Shown here piece by piece: positions 34,174-43,018 of a stretch of DNA of 54,073 nucleotides. Origin of the DNA: JABJPE01 sp036340215 (lineage in GTDB: Bacteria; Pseudomonadota; Gammaproteobacteria; Comchoanobacterales; Comchoanobacteraceae); assembly GCA_036340215.1 (NCBI GenBank), contig JAYYZF010000075.1:1-54073 (forward strand), written 5' to 3'. The notes below the pieces were generated by a model. It saw nothing but the letters and a program-made list of their open reading frames with translations, did no database searches and was not told the origin of the DNA. Every line of letters starts with the position of its first letter. Positions within the stretch are counted from its first letter, which is position 1. Both the position numbers and the translations under genes were made by a program.

Positions 34174-34187
34174 ACTGAGATCAATAT

Positions 34188-35849
34188 ATGAATACCTCTA
34201 ATAACACTTTCACAAATCTTATAGAAGAAGACTTAAATAAAATTATACTTAAACCTGGCAGTTTAGTTGTAGCTAAGGTTGTTGGCATAAATGCTGACTA
34301 TGTTACTGTTGATGCAGGCTTAAAATCTGAGGCTGACATTCCAGTAGGAGAGTTCATGTCTAATTCTGGTGAATTAGCTGTTAAAGAAGGTGATGATGTT
34401 GAGGTTCTAATTGAGCAAATTGAACTTGGAGATGGCACAACATATTTATCTCGTGAAAAAGCACATAAAGCCAGTGTTTGGGCAAAACTTGAAAAAGCAA
34501 AAGAAAATGGCGAATTAGTTGTTGGTCTTGTAACAGATAGAGTAAAGGGTGGATTTACAGTTGATTTAGACTCAGTCAGGGCATTCCTGCCTGGATCACA
34601 AGCAGATGTCAGACCTACTAAAGATAATGCCGATTTTGAACCCCATGAGTCTGAATTAAAAATCATCAATATGGATAGAAAAAGAAATAATATAGTTGTT
34701 TCTAGAAGAGCAGTTTTAGAAAGTTCTGATCTTCTAAATTCAGAAGAATTACAAGAGAAGCTCATTGAAGGTAACGAAATTAAGGGTATTATAAAGAATC
34801 TAACCGATTATGGTGCTTTTGTTGATTTAGGTGGCTTAGACGGTTTACTCCACATTACAGATATTTCCTGGAAGAGGGTTAAACATCCTTCTGAGGTTTT
34901 AGAAGTTGGTCAAGAATTAACAGTCAAGGTGTTGAGCTTTGATAAAGATAAAAACAGAGTATCCCTTGGTCTCAAGCAACTATGTAATGATCCATGGCTA
35001 GGCGTATCAAGTAGATACCAGTTAAATAGTAGAGTCTTTGGTGAAGTTACAAATATCACAGATTATGGTTGTTTCGTTGAGATTGAGACAGGAATAGAAG
35101 GTTTAGTTCACATGTCAGAAATGGACTGGACAAACAGGAATATTCGTCCCAGTAAGATTGTAAATGTTGGCGACGAAGTAGAGGTAATGATAATTGAAGT
35201 TGATGAAAACAAACGTAGAATCTCACTTGGTATAAAACAATGCATTCAAAATCCATGGGCTGAATTTTCTGAAAATAATAAAATCGGAGATGTTGTGTCT
35301 GGCAGTATTAAATCTATAACTGATTTTGGTATTTTTGTCGGTTTAGATGGCGGTATTGATGGTCTAGTACATTTAACTGATATCTCTTGGTTGAACTCTG
35401 GAGAAGATGTAATTAGAGACTACAAAAAAGGTGATGACGTCTCTGCTAAGATTTTAACAATAGATCCACAAAGAGAAAGAATTTCCCTGAGTATAAAAGA
35501 AATGGCTGATGACCCATTTGTAGAATTTTTTGATAATTCAGATTCAGGATCTCAATGCAAAGTTATTGAAGTTTCAAATAAAAAGGTCGTTGTTGATTTA
35601 GGAAACGGCCTTAAAGGTTGTGTAAAAGAATCTGAGTTCGGTGGTTCTTTACCGAAAGTTGGAGATGAGATAACTGTATATGTCCTCAACCATGATCGTA
35701 AGTCATATGTAGTTAATTTGACTTTAGATGAAAAGCAATCTAGTCAAAGACCAAAAGAATATAAAGCAAATCATGCTAAGATGGCTCTTGACAAGGGACC
35801 AACTAAGACGACTTTTGGGGATCTTATTAAAGATAAAATCTCAAAGTAA
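34188..35849 (+). CDS. rpsA: 30S ribosomal protein S1
   Basis: A 553-residue protein, close to the 557 of E. coli S1, made of successive S1 RNA-binding domains. Repeated elements are visible: GIIKNLTDYGAFVDLGGLDG then LLHITDISWKR, GEVTNITDYGCFVEIETG then LVHMSEMDW, and GSIKSITDFGIFVGLDGG. Domains 3-5 are the most regular, and the last (near 445-510) is divergent. It binds mRNA on the 30S subunit and helps initiation on weak ribosome sites, which are frequent in this AT-rich window. Confidence 0.97.
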   Translation: MNTSNNTFTNLIEEDLNKIILKPGSLVVAKVVGINADYVTVDAGLKSEADIPVGEFMSNSGELAVKEGDDVEVLIEQIELGDGTTYLSREKAHKASVWAKLEKAKENGELVVGLVTDRVKGGFTVDLDSVRAFLPGSQADVRPTKDNADFEPHESELKIINMDRKRNNIVVSRRAVLESSDLLNSEELQEKLIEGNEIKGIIKNLTDYGAFVDLGGLDGLLHITDISWKRVKHPSEVLEVGQELTVKVLSFDKDKNRVSLGLKQLCNDPWLGVSSRYQLNSRVFGEVTNITDYGCFVEIETGIEGLVHMSEMDWTNRNIRPSKIVNVGDEVEVMIIEVDENKRRISLGIKQCIQNPWAEFSENNKIGDVVSGSIKSITDFGIFVGLDGGIDGLVHLTDISWLNSGEDVIRDYKKGDDVSAKILTIDPQRERISLSIKEMADDPFVEFFDNSDSGSQCKVIEVSNKKVVVDLGNGLKGCVKESEFGGSLPKVGDEITVYVLNHDRKSYVVNLTLDEKQSSQRPKEYKANHAKMALDKGPTKTTFGDLIKDKISK

Positions 35850-35869
35850 TATGCTAACAATGGACTGTG

Positions 35870-36157
35870 ATGCTTAAGATACTTACATTTTTGTTGAACT
35901 TGTTCACGATATTTCTAGGTATATCTTTCGCTCTACTTAATAGTAATATTGTTACTATCGACTATTATTTTGGCAAAGGTTCAGTAAGCGTAGGTATGCT
36001 GGTGGTTATTGGGGTATTTTTAGGCGTATTCTTAGCCGCTATACCTTTGGGTATAAAGATAATTAGGCTTAAGTCTAGCCTCAATAACATCAAAAGGTCT
36101 CACAGTAGGCTCAATAGTGATTTAGCTGAGACAATCGTAAATCCAAGTAAATCATAA
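35870..36157 (+). CDS. lapA: LapA-family envelope protein
   Basis: A 95-residue inner-membrane protein with two membrane segments (about residues 3-23 and 40-63) and a short charged, helical tail (about 65-95). Size, position directly before lapB and the pattern LLNSNIVTIDYYFG fit LapA (YciS). It works with LapB in controlling LpxC and LPS assembly. The ATG at 35870 has TGGA five bases upstream; a GTG one codon earlier is possible. ihfB, usual between rpsA and lapA, is missing. Confidence 0.87.
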   Translation: MLKILTFLLNLFTIFLGISFALLNSNIVTIDYYFGKGSVSVGMLVVIGVFLGVFLAAIPLGIKIIRLKSSLNNIKRSHSRLNSDLAETIVNPSKS

Positions 36158-36170
36158 ACAAGGCTTATGT

Positions 36171-37322
36171 ATGGACACATCCCTTATATTTTTAATTACA
36201 ATTTTGATTTTTACCTATGCTTATAATTTGTGTAAATATTTTCTTAGTAGAAATACAAATCCTATAAAAAACCTAACAACAGTATTAAATTACATTTTGA
36301 CAAATGAGACTCGTAAGGCTGGCAAAATTTTAGCAACTTTATTGAATAAGAAATATAATTATGAAATTGAGTTAACATTAGGAAATTTATATAGACAGGA
36401 AGGTAAGCTTGATGAGGCAATAATTATTCATCAAAAAATACTGAGGAATAACTGCGTAAGTAATACAATTAAGAAAAGGGTTTCCTTAGAGCTTGGTTGT
36501 GATTATTTAGAAGCTGGTTTTTTGGATAAAGCTGAGCTTATATTTTTAGATTTAAGTAATTATGAGGTCTATAAGAATACGGTTCATGACTACCTCATTG
36601 CTATTTATGAGAGACAAGCAAACTGGAGTAAGGCTATTTCTTACACAGAGAATGTTTTAAGTAAAAGTAGAAGCATATCTAAGAAAAAATTAGTAAATTA
36701 CTACTGTGAATTAATTGAAAATTATATGTCACAGAGTGATAAGAATAATGCTTATAGATATATTGAAGGCGCTAGAAGTATTGATGAGAATTACCCGAGG
36801 TTAAGATTATTAGAGATAGATTTTATGGTTTTAAATGAAGATTTTGAGGATGCTATTTCTACTATAAAAGCTTTCTCTAAGGATAACAAAAATTATATTA
36901 GGATGTGTCAAGATTTGCTATTTAATTGCTGCAAAAAAATAGAGAGATATGAAGACTTTATTGATTATGTTAATATATTTAATTCTAATAATAACTTTTC
37001 GGATATGAAAGATTATTTCAGTAAGGCTTCTACTATAATGAGTGGCGAAGATTTTTATGATTTTCTAAAAAAATCTATTCCTAATTTGGGTGTTACATCT
37101 GATATTAGGGTTCTATTTTGCAAAGTTTTAGGAGTAAAAGAAAATTCTACAACAGTAAATAGAAAAGAGAGTATTACTTGTTTTATGAATGCTTTAGATA
37201 TTTTATCAAGTGATTCAGGTAAATACTTTTGCACTAAGTGTGGTTTCAGTTATGATGCTCATTTTTGGAAATGTTTATCGTGTAATGAGTGGGGCTCACT
37301 TTCTCTTCAAGAAAAAAATTAA
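36171..37322 (+). CDS. lapB: LPS assembly protein LapB
   Basis: A 383-residue protein: one N-terminal membrane anchor (about residues 4-20), an array of TPR helices (from about 75 to 320, including LGNLYRQEGKLDEAIIIHQKIL) and a C-terminal rubredoxin-like zinc site with two CxxC pairs (CTKCGFSYD and KCLSCNEWG). LapB couples LPS synthesis to demand by delivering LpxC to FtsH. It ends 11 bases before the stop of a convergent MFS gene. Confidence 0.92.
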   Translation: MDTSLIFLITILIFTYAYNLCKYFLSRNTNPIKNLTTVLNYILTNETRKAGKILATLLNKKYNYEIELTLGNLYRQEGKLDEAIIIHQKILRNNCVSNTIKKRVSLELGCDYLEAGFLDKAELIFLDLSNYEVYKNTVHDYLIAIYERQANWSKAISYTENVLSKSRSISKKKLVNYYCELIENYMSQSDKNNAYRYIEGARSIDENYPRLRLLEIDFMVLNEDFEDAISTIKAFSKDNKNYIRMCQDLLFNCCKKIERYEDFIDYVNIFNSNNNFSDMKDYFSKASTIMSGEDFYDFLKKSIPNLGVTSDIRVLFCKVLGVKENSTTVNRKESITCFMNALDILSSDSGKYFCTKCGFSYDAHFWKCLSCNEWGSLSLQEKN

Positions 37323-37333
37323 TGTATATGTAG

Positions 37334-38569
37334 TTAATTTTTTTCTTTAAGTAGGTAAAGGCTAGTTAAAATACATCCTAAATAGCAAATTGGTATTATA
37401 AGTAATGCTTGTTGATAATCATTTACTGTATACCATGGCACCCCATTCATCATATAACCATCCCATGAAAACTGTATCAATGTTCCTATAATAGGTTGAA
37501 ATATAGCACCACCAGCTACAACAGCCATATTCATAAAACCAATTGCAGTACCGGCTAGATATTCTGGCGTATTATTTTTTATCATACTGAATGTTAGTAT
37601 TTGACTTGAGGCTGCGACCCCGAAACATATAGCTAAAAAGTGTCCGAAATAAATGCTATGAACCGGACCAAAAACCAGCATAAAAGTAGCAAGAAATCCA
37701 ATTATTGAAGTTATTCTTAATATTACCGTATATTTCTTATATTTTGATGATATTATTCCAATAATAGGTGCTCCAATTGCTATGCCTATCCAAATACTAG
37801 AGGCTACTCCCGCAGCAGTATTTTTAGATATTGTCATATGGTGTCTGAGAAATTCAACTCCCCAAAGTTCTGCGAATGAAGTTACTGGTCCCCAGCAGGC
37901 AAATGCATAGAGGGCAATGATCCAGTTATACTTATCTGAAAGAATAACTTTTAGGTTTTCTTTAATATTATTTACTTTGACTTCTTTTTTATGGTCCTTG
38001 TATTTTCTATTATTTTGTATAAATATTCCTATTAGAATAGTTAGGACTATTCCTATAATTGCAAGTCCAGTTACGGCACTTTGCCAGCCATTTTTTTCAA
38101 TTGACAAGGATAAGGGCAGCTCCCCAAACATAGCGCCTAGTGCTGCTATTAATTGAGCTATACCAACTAGAATAGGGAAATATTTTTCAGGAAACCATTC
38201 ATTTGCCATAACTAGAACTCCAACAAAGGCAAAAGCTGATCCAAATCCTGTTATGAACCTAGCAATAGCTAGAATGATTGCAGACTTTGTCAAAATAAAC
38301 AGATATATCCCTATAGTACATATAGCTGCTGCAAATGTCAGGATAATCTTAGCATTAAACTTGTCAAACATTATACCTGCTGGTACTTGCATTCCTGTAT
38401 AGGCACAGAAGTAAGATGCTGAAATTAGGCTTAAACTTTGCGCATTGAGACCAACATCATGAATTAACTCGTTAATCATAACTGCTGGGGATACCTGCAA
38501 TGCCATTTCATAACCAAGAAATAGGGTTGCTAGTAGGTAGCAGAGAATAGATTTGATAAATAACAACAT
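37334..38569 (-). CDS. MFS transporter
   Basis: A 411-residue protein with about 12 hydrophobic segments and a hydrophilic loop (NNRKYKDHKKEVKVN) near residue 190 dividing two six-helix halves. The MFS signature between helices 2 and 3 appears as PAGIMFDKFNAK. The substrate cannot be deduced; transporters of this type are abundant in intracellular gammaproteobacteria for nutrient uptake. GGAG precedes the ATG. Confidence 0.88.
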   Translation of the reverse strand: MLLFIKSILCYLLATLFLGYEMALQVSPAVMINELIHDVGLNAQSLSLISASYFCAYTGMQVPAGIMFDKFNAKIILTFAAAICTIGIYLFILTKSAIILAIARFITGFGSAFAFVGVLVMANEWFPEKYFPILVGIAQLIAALGAMFGELPLSLSIEKNGWQSAVTGLAIIGIVLTILIGIFIQNNRKYKDHKKEVKVNNIKENLKVILSDKYNWIIALYAFACWGPVTSFAELWGVEFLRHHMTISKNTAAGVASSIWIGIAIGAPIIGIISSKYKKYTVILRITSIIGFLATFMLVFGPVHSIYFGHFLAICFGVAASSQILTFSMIKNNTPEYLAGTAIGFMNMAVVAGGAIFQPIIGTLIQFSWDGYMMNGVPWYTVNDYQQALLIIPICYLGCILTSLYLLKEKN

Positions 38570-38640
38570 TACTTGTACTCCGCTTATATAAACTCAAATG
38601 TTATTATATTAGCAAGTAGCTACAAATACAATTCATATTA

Positions 38641-39036
38641 CTAATCTACTACTACTGTTGATTTTAATTCAAGGCCATCAATATCATCAATTTCTTTTTT
38701 ATTTTGGGATCTATTAATGTGAGATTGATTTATAATATTCTTATTATTGTCGCTTTGGGGTATTATCTGATCAGTTCCATTTTCTGGATGATGAATAGGT
38801 TTACTTATCGCATGTCCATTTTTATTGTCTAGATATTTAGCGAAGCCTGCAGCAAAAATTAGAAGAAATAATGTCACTATAAATAATGGTAGTGAAACTG
38901 CTGACGGTATTGCTATGTAAGAAGTTATAGAAATACCAAATTGCCATGATACTAGAGCCCCAAGGATAGACCATCCCATAAGCCACATAAAAATTAAACC
39001 AAAAGCTGTGTAACCGAGAATATCATGTAATTTCAT
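38641..39036 (-). CDS. Small two-helix membrane protein
   Basis: A 131-residue protein of unknown function. Two membrane segments (about residues 9-33 and 42-65) are followed by a hydrophilic tail rich in His, Asn, Lys and Asp. I prefer the ATG at 39036 (MKLHDILGYTAFG) although its AAGG is 12 bases away; an ATG at 39072 would add 12 residues but has no ribosome site. It lies 87 bases after the gene at 39124 on the same strand, so both may be co-transcribed. Confidence 0.6.
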   Translation of the reverse strand: MKLHDILGYTAFGLIFMWLMGWSILGALVSWQFGISITSYIAIPSAVSLPLFIVTLFLLIFAAGFAKYLDNKNGHAISKPIHHPENGTDQIIPQSDNNKNIINQSHINRSQNKKEIDDIDGLELKSTVVVD

Positions 39037-39123
39037 CTTATAACTATACCTTAATTTCAAGAGCAGTAACATCTATATTACAAGATATTTCAGCACTATA
39101 TTGATTAATATTAATAACTAAAC

Positions 39124-40245
39124 TCATATTTTCTCGGGTTCCAATTTTCTTCCTTTACTCTCTTTAACTGTATTTTCATTTACAATTGATATTACTACAT
39201 TTGCAAATTTATTAGCACTATCTTCTGTAGTATTTTTAACTATATCAGTCGAATTAGTGTTGTTACAATTTGTGGCTAGAGGCCTAAGTTCTTCAGGTGT
39301 TTCTACGTTATTTTTATGTATCAAAAAGGCAACGGTAGCCAAAATAAATACTGTTACTATTGGAAATATAAAAGGAATTACTGCAGATGCTATTCCAGGT
39401 AGTACAGTCATACTCGTTATGCTTGAGATATCAATAATATTAGAAATACAAGAAAGTTTATAAAGGCCAAATAGTAAGCTAAAGGTAATACCTGTAAAAG
39501 CTATTATATTATTTACTACTTTGGTGGTATTAACTTTAAGGTCAGAGTGACTCATATTTACATAGGTTAAGTATGTTACTAAGAATAATACTTGTAGTGT
39601 AACTAGAGGAGTTATAAAAAGCATAGAGACATATGCTGAAGGTATTAGTAAAGCTACTTTTAAAGTTGTATACGTTAATAGCGCAAATACCCCGGCACTT
39701 ATAACCAGTGAAATAAAAAAGCTAATAGCAGCTTTCGTACGGTTGATTTTGTGTATATGATGCTGGTTGTTTGCCAAAGAAACCTTGTGTAATGCTATTA
39801 TTTCTTTTATGAATATAGGTAGCATTACTAATGCTATAAAACTAATAAAACCAAGTCCTACTGTGGTAGTTGCCGAAAAACCATATGCTAATATAAGTAT
39901 TTTCGCTGAATTTATTACTATGTAAGTATGGATAAAAGCATGCAGGGCAAACTTAGCCACAGCTACTAAGATACTATCATTTTTAGAATCTATTGATGTG
40001 CTTGTATTATTTTTTGTATCCTCTTTACCTATAAGATTGTAGAGCCTGAGTTTTTTTACAATATATTTGATTAATCTTGGTATTATTATTCCCAAAAGTG
40101 GAGTAATTATCATAAGAAAAAAAGGTAGGTAAGGTCCTGATATTATGCCAAAGAATATTCCCCATGTTATAACGAAAAGTATCCAATTTATGGTAATTGC
40201 TTTTTCTTCTAGCTGGAGACTTTTTAGATATTTATATGTGGTCAT
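39124..40245 (-). CDS. Multi-pass membrane protein of unknown function
   Basis: A 373-residue protein with about eight hydrophobic segments: two near residues 18-55, two at about 105-145, two to three at 170-225 and two at about 235-305. Short charged loops connect them, and a soluble C-terminal tail of ~60 residues rich in Asn, Thr and Glu follows. No transporter signature is recognised. It diverges from lexA; the 147 bases between them hold the SOS promoter, so DNA damage might also affect this gene. Confidence 0.65.
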   Translation of the reverse strand: MTTYKYLKSLQLEEKAITINWILFVITWGIFFGIISGPYLPFFLMIITPLLGIIIPRLIKYIVKKLRLYNLIGKEDTKNNTSTSIDSKNDSILVAVAKFALHAFIHTYIVINSAKILILAYGFSATTTVGLGFISFIALVMLPIFIKEIIALHKVSLANNQHHIHKINRTKAAISFFISLVISAGVFALLTYTTLKVALLIPSAYVSMLFITPLVTLQVLFLVTYLTYVNMSHSDLKVNTTKVVNNIIAFTGITFSLLFGLYKLSCISNIIDISSITSMTVLPGIASAVIPFIFPIVTVFILATVAFLIHKNNVETPEELRPLATNCNNTNSTDIVKNTTEDSANKFANVVISIVNENTVKESKGRKLEPEKI

Positions 40246-40331
40246 ATGTTCTTAAGATATTGTTTATTCATGTTATATTGTAATATAGTTTTCTTAAGGA
40301 AATATTAAATAGCGTCTTGTAGTTAAAACTG

Positions 40332-40360
40332 TTGCTTGTTCTCTATATGTTCTCTATAAT
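40332..40360 (+). promoter_or_regulatory. Sigma70 promoter of lexA-dinB
   Basis: TTGCTT (40332-40337), a spacer of exactly 17 bases, and a perfect TATAAT (40355-40360). The operator GTTC-N7-GTTC occupies positions 40338-40352 inside the spacer, where bound LexA would block RNA polymerase. Confidence 0.75.
40338..40352 (+). promoter_or_regulatory. LexA operator (SOS box), GTTC-N7-GTTC
   Basis: GTTC TCTATAT GTTC, a direct repeat with a 7-base gap, is the SOS box established for Alphaproteobacteria. The known gammaproteobacterial box is the palindrome CTG-N10-CAG, which is not found here. The position between -35 and -10, upstream of lexA itself, supports autoregulation. Confidence 0.75.
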
Positions 40361-40392
40361 GGTATTAGTGGGTGATATATAGGAGATATTCA

Positions 40393-40980
40393 ATGTTAAC
40401 TGAAAAGCAGCACCATACTTTTAAATTTATAAAAGACTATGTAAAGGAATTTGGTTATGCTCCAACTACTGCAGAGATAGCAATGGGAATAGCAATCAAA
40501 TCTAGAGGAGTAGTTTATAGGTATTTACAGGTTTTACAATCTCTTGGTCTTATAGAGTTAGTACCAGGTAAAAAACGTAATATTATCCTGAAGAATAATG
40601 CTTCACTACCCTTGATAGGTAAAATAGCAGCTGGATTACCTATTGAAGCAATAGAAAATGCAGAAGAGCTAGATATACTGAGTATGTTTATTGGTGATGG
40701 TCGTTATGCACTTGAGGTGAAGGGTGACTCTATGATAGATGAAGGAATATTTGATGGAGATATTGTAGTTTGTCAAGAAACAGTAACAGCGAATAATAAT
40801 CAAATAGTAGTTGCTCTAGTAGATAATGATAGTGCTACCTTAAAAAGATTTCAAAATAACAACGATGGTACTGTAACTTTATTTCCAGCAAATGTAAGTC
40901 ATAAACCACAGCAATATGAAGCTGATAGGGTGAAAATACAAGGAGTTTTTGTCGGGCTTTTACGCTTATCTCAGCGTTAG
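40393..40980 (+). CDS. lexA: SOS repressor LexA
   Basis: A 195-residue repressor: N-terminal winged helix (residues 1-65, with the recognition region around AIKSRGVVYRYLQVL) and C-terminal self-cleavage domain. Cleavage site Ala80-Gly81 (IAAGLP), nucleophile Ser113 (GDSM) and Lys151 (TLKRF) correspond to Ala84-Gly85, Ser119 and Lys156 of E. coli. Start: ATG 40393 with AGGAGA seven bases before; the upstream GTG at 40372 would add 7 unlikely residues. It represses itself and dinB from the promoter at 40332 until RecA filaments trigger autocleavage. Its recognition helix and operator differ from the E. coli type. Confidence 0.95.
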   Translation: MLTEKQHHTFKFIKDYVKEFGYAPTTAEIAMGIAIKSRGVVYRYLQVLQSLGLIELVPGKKRNIILKNNASLPLIGKIAAGLPIEAIENAEELDILSMFIGDGRYALEVKGDSMIDEGIFDGDIVVCQETVTANNNQIVVALVDNDSATLKRFQNNNDGTVTLFPANVSHKPQQYEADRVKIQGVFVGLLRLSQR

Positions 40981-40995
40981 CATTAGTGGGGGCCT

Positions 40996-42168
40996 ATGGG
41001 GAGAGATTACTGGAAAAAAGCTATTATATTATTAGATATGGATGCTTTTTATGCTTCGGTAGAAATATTAGATAATCCTGAGCTACAGGGTAAGCCAGTA
41101 TCTATAACAAATGGCTCGCATGGCGCCACTCTTATAACATGTTCTTATGAGGCTAGAAAATATGGTCTTCATATCGGTATGCCTTTGTACAAAGCAAAGT
41201 CATTGTGTAAAAATTTAGTAAACTTGCCTGCTCGACATAAGCGTTATAATTATATCTCTAATAAAATAATGTGTCATATCAGAGAAAATATTTGTCCTGA
41301 TATAGAAGTATATTCAGTCGACGAAGCTTTTATAGATATAACAGGTATTCAAAGGAGTTATGGTCCAATATCCAAAATTGCATATCGTTTACAGCAGGAT
41401 ATATATAATAAATTTCGATTACGCTCATCTCTGGGAGTTAGTGGCGATAAAACAACAGCAAAATATGCTGCAAAGCAGGCAAAACCTTATGGTATAAAAA
41501 TAGTTTCGCCAGAAAACGCAGGTGCTTACATGGCTAAAGCCCCAGTTACTGATATATGTGGTATTTCTACTAAGGTTGCCAGCTTTCTGGAGAATTATGG
41601 TATTAAATATTGTGGTGAGATGAGTAAACTTCCACCGGAAATATTAACCCAGAAATTTGGTGTGACTGGTAAGAGAATTTGGTATATGTGCCAGGGTTTA
41701 GATCAGGCTATTGTTAGGGTCAATGAAAGTAAACCTAAAACTATGGGACATAGTAAGGTCTTACCTCCTAATACAAATAGTCGAGAGAGAATTTTATTCT
41801 TTTTTGCCCATATGGTTGCTAAGTTAACTACAAGGTTAAGATTGCATAACTTTTATTCAGACTACTTTTTGATAGCTATGCGGACTAAGGATAAAATATG
41901 GCTAGGAGACAAAATACGTGTAGCTCTTAAAGATAATAGTCAGCAAAAATTGTTAAAACTAGTTAAGTTAGTTTTTTCTTATCATTGGCATGGAGAAACT
42001 ATAACTCAAGTTCAAGTTACTGCTTTGCATTTATGCTCCTGTAAGCAACTTGATTTATTCAGTGCAACTAGAACATTTAAGCTCAATAAAACTATAGATG
42101 ATATTAACACAAAATATGATGATGAGCTTGTAACATACGGAACAACAGCAGAATCATTAGATAAATAA
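40996..42168 (+). CDS. dinB: Y-family DNA polymerase IV
   Basis: A 390-residue translesion polymerase. Catalytic carboxylates are in LLDMDAFYASVE (Asp14) and YSVDEAFIDI (Asp109, Glu110). The thumb and helix-hairpin-helix part follow, and the little-finger domain ends with a beta-clamp binding motif QLDLF (351-355). It copies damaged DNA with low fidelity. It is 15 bases after lexA, preceded by a GGGGG-type ribosome site, forming a compact SOS operon; no umuD is present. A UmuC label is also possible but DinB fits the size (E. coli 351) and the lone gene better. Confidence 0.9.
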   Translation: MGRDYWKKAIILLDMDAFYASVEILDNPELQGKPVSITNGSHGATLITCSYEARKYGLHIGMPLYKAKSLCKNLVNLPARHKRYNYISNKIMCHIRENICPDIEVYSVDEAFIDITGIQRSYGPISKIAYRLQQDIYNKFRLRSSLGVSGDKTTAKYAAKQAKPYGIKIVSPENAGAYMAKAPVTDICGISTKVASFLENYGIKYCGEMSKLPPEILTQKFGVTGKRIWYMCQGLDQAIVRVNESKPKTMGHSKVLPPNTNSRERILFFFAHMVAKLTTRLRLHNFYSDYFLIAMRTKDKIWLGDKIRVALKDNSQQKLLKLVKLVFSYHWHGETITQVQVTALHLCSCKQLDLFSATRTFKLNKTIDDINTKYDDELVTYGTTAESLDK

Positions 42169-42237
42169 GAATAATATCGGCATAAAAGATTAAATTATGC
42201 TATATATCAATTAAGTCTAAATATTTATGGTGTAAAA

Positions 42238-42960
42238 ATGCTTAGTATACTGGGAACTGGAAGTAAGAGTACAAAATATATTGCAAAAAGCTTAATAAAA
42301 AGATGTTCTGATGTGCATGATGTTGCTCTTTTTAGTAAGAGAAAAGAACTATTAGCTTATGCAAAATCACCAACCATAGAAGAAATTGAAAAATTTAGAA
42401 CTATTAGCAAAACCAGGCTGGTTGCGTGTTTATTTATGTTCTTTTTTATCCTAATAACACAAATTTCATATCTTTACATAAGTTTTATATTTCTAGTTTT
42501 AATTTCGTATAATACTTTTTATGGTTGGGAGAAATACTCTGTTAGATGTTTGAGTACTTTTGCTATGAATGCACTTATAACTGTTTTAACATTTTCTGTA
42601 GTTATATATGTTTTGTATAACTTAAGCACTATTGATTCAATAGCTGTATCAGCATTAGTGCCGTTGAGTATAAAGCTAATACCGTTAGTAACTTTATCTA
42701 CATTCATAGCAGTAATTATGGGTTATTTGACTTCTTTAATTACGGTTGGTGATATTACTGTTTTTAACAAAACCAAATGCTTAGATTTTGATATAGATAA
42801 GATTTTAGAAAATCCAGAAATTGATAAATATATCGTAAGCAAAAACGGTGATTTCAATATGATAACAAATGTAAAAAAGAAGAAAAAAGAAAAGAAAAAT
42901 ATGAAACTAGATTTTACTACGAAAGCTCCTGAAAGCATTAAGCCATTAGATAAAAAATAG
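42238..42960 (+). CDS. Membrane protein of unknown function with Lys-rich tail
   Basis: A 240-residue protein with a hydrophilic N-terminal ~60 residues, about four membrane segments between residues 60 and 175 (the first two almost continuous, ACLFMFFFILITQIS and FIFLVLISYN), and a cytoplasmic-like tail containing a Lys cluster (KKKKKEKKNMK). I do not recognise a family. It is in the same direction as the paralogue pair at 43019 but separated by a good promoter. Confidence 0.6.
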   Translation: MLSILGTGSKSTKYIAKSLIKRCSDVHDVALFSKRKELLAYAKSPTIEEIEKFRTISKTRLVACLFMFFFILITQISYLYISFIFLVLISYNTFYGWEKYSVRCLSTFAMNALITVLTFSVVIYVLYNLSTIDSIAVSALVPLSIKLIPLVTLSTFIAVIMGYLTSLITVGDITVFNKTKCLDFDIDKILENPEIDKYIVSKNGDFNMITNVKKKKKEKKNMKLDFTTKAPESIKPLDKK

Positions 42961-42961
42961 T

Positions 42962-42991
42962 TTTACACTCTTTTCTAGTTACTGTTATACT
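42962..42991 (+). promoter_or_regulatory. Sigma70 promoter of the first Smr-like paralogue
   Basis: TTTACA, an 18-base spacer and TATACT, 27 bases before the ATG at 43019; AAGGAAG supplies the ribosome site. It starts one base after the stop codon of the preceding gene. Confidence 0.5.
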
Positions 42992-43018
42992 CAAGCTTAT
43001 TTATTATAAGGAAGAAGT

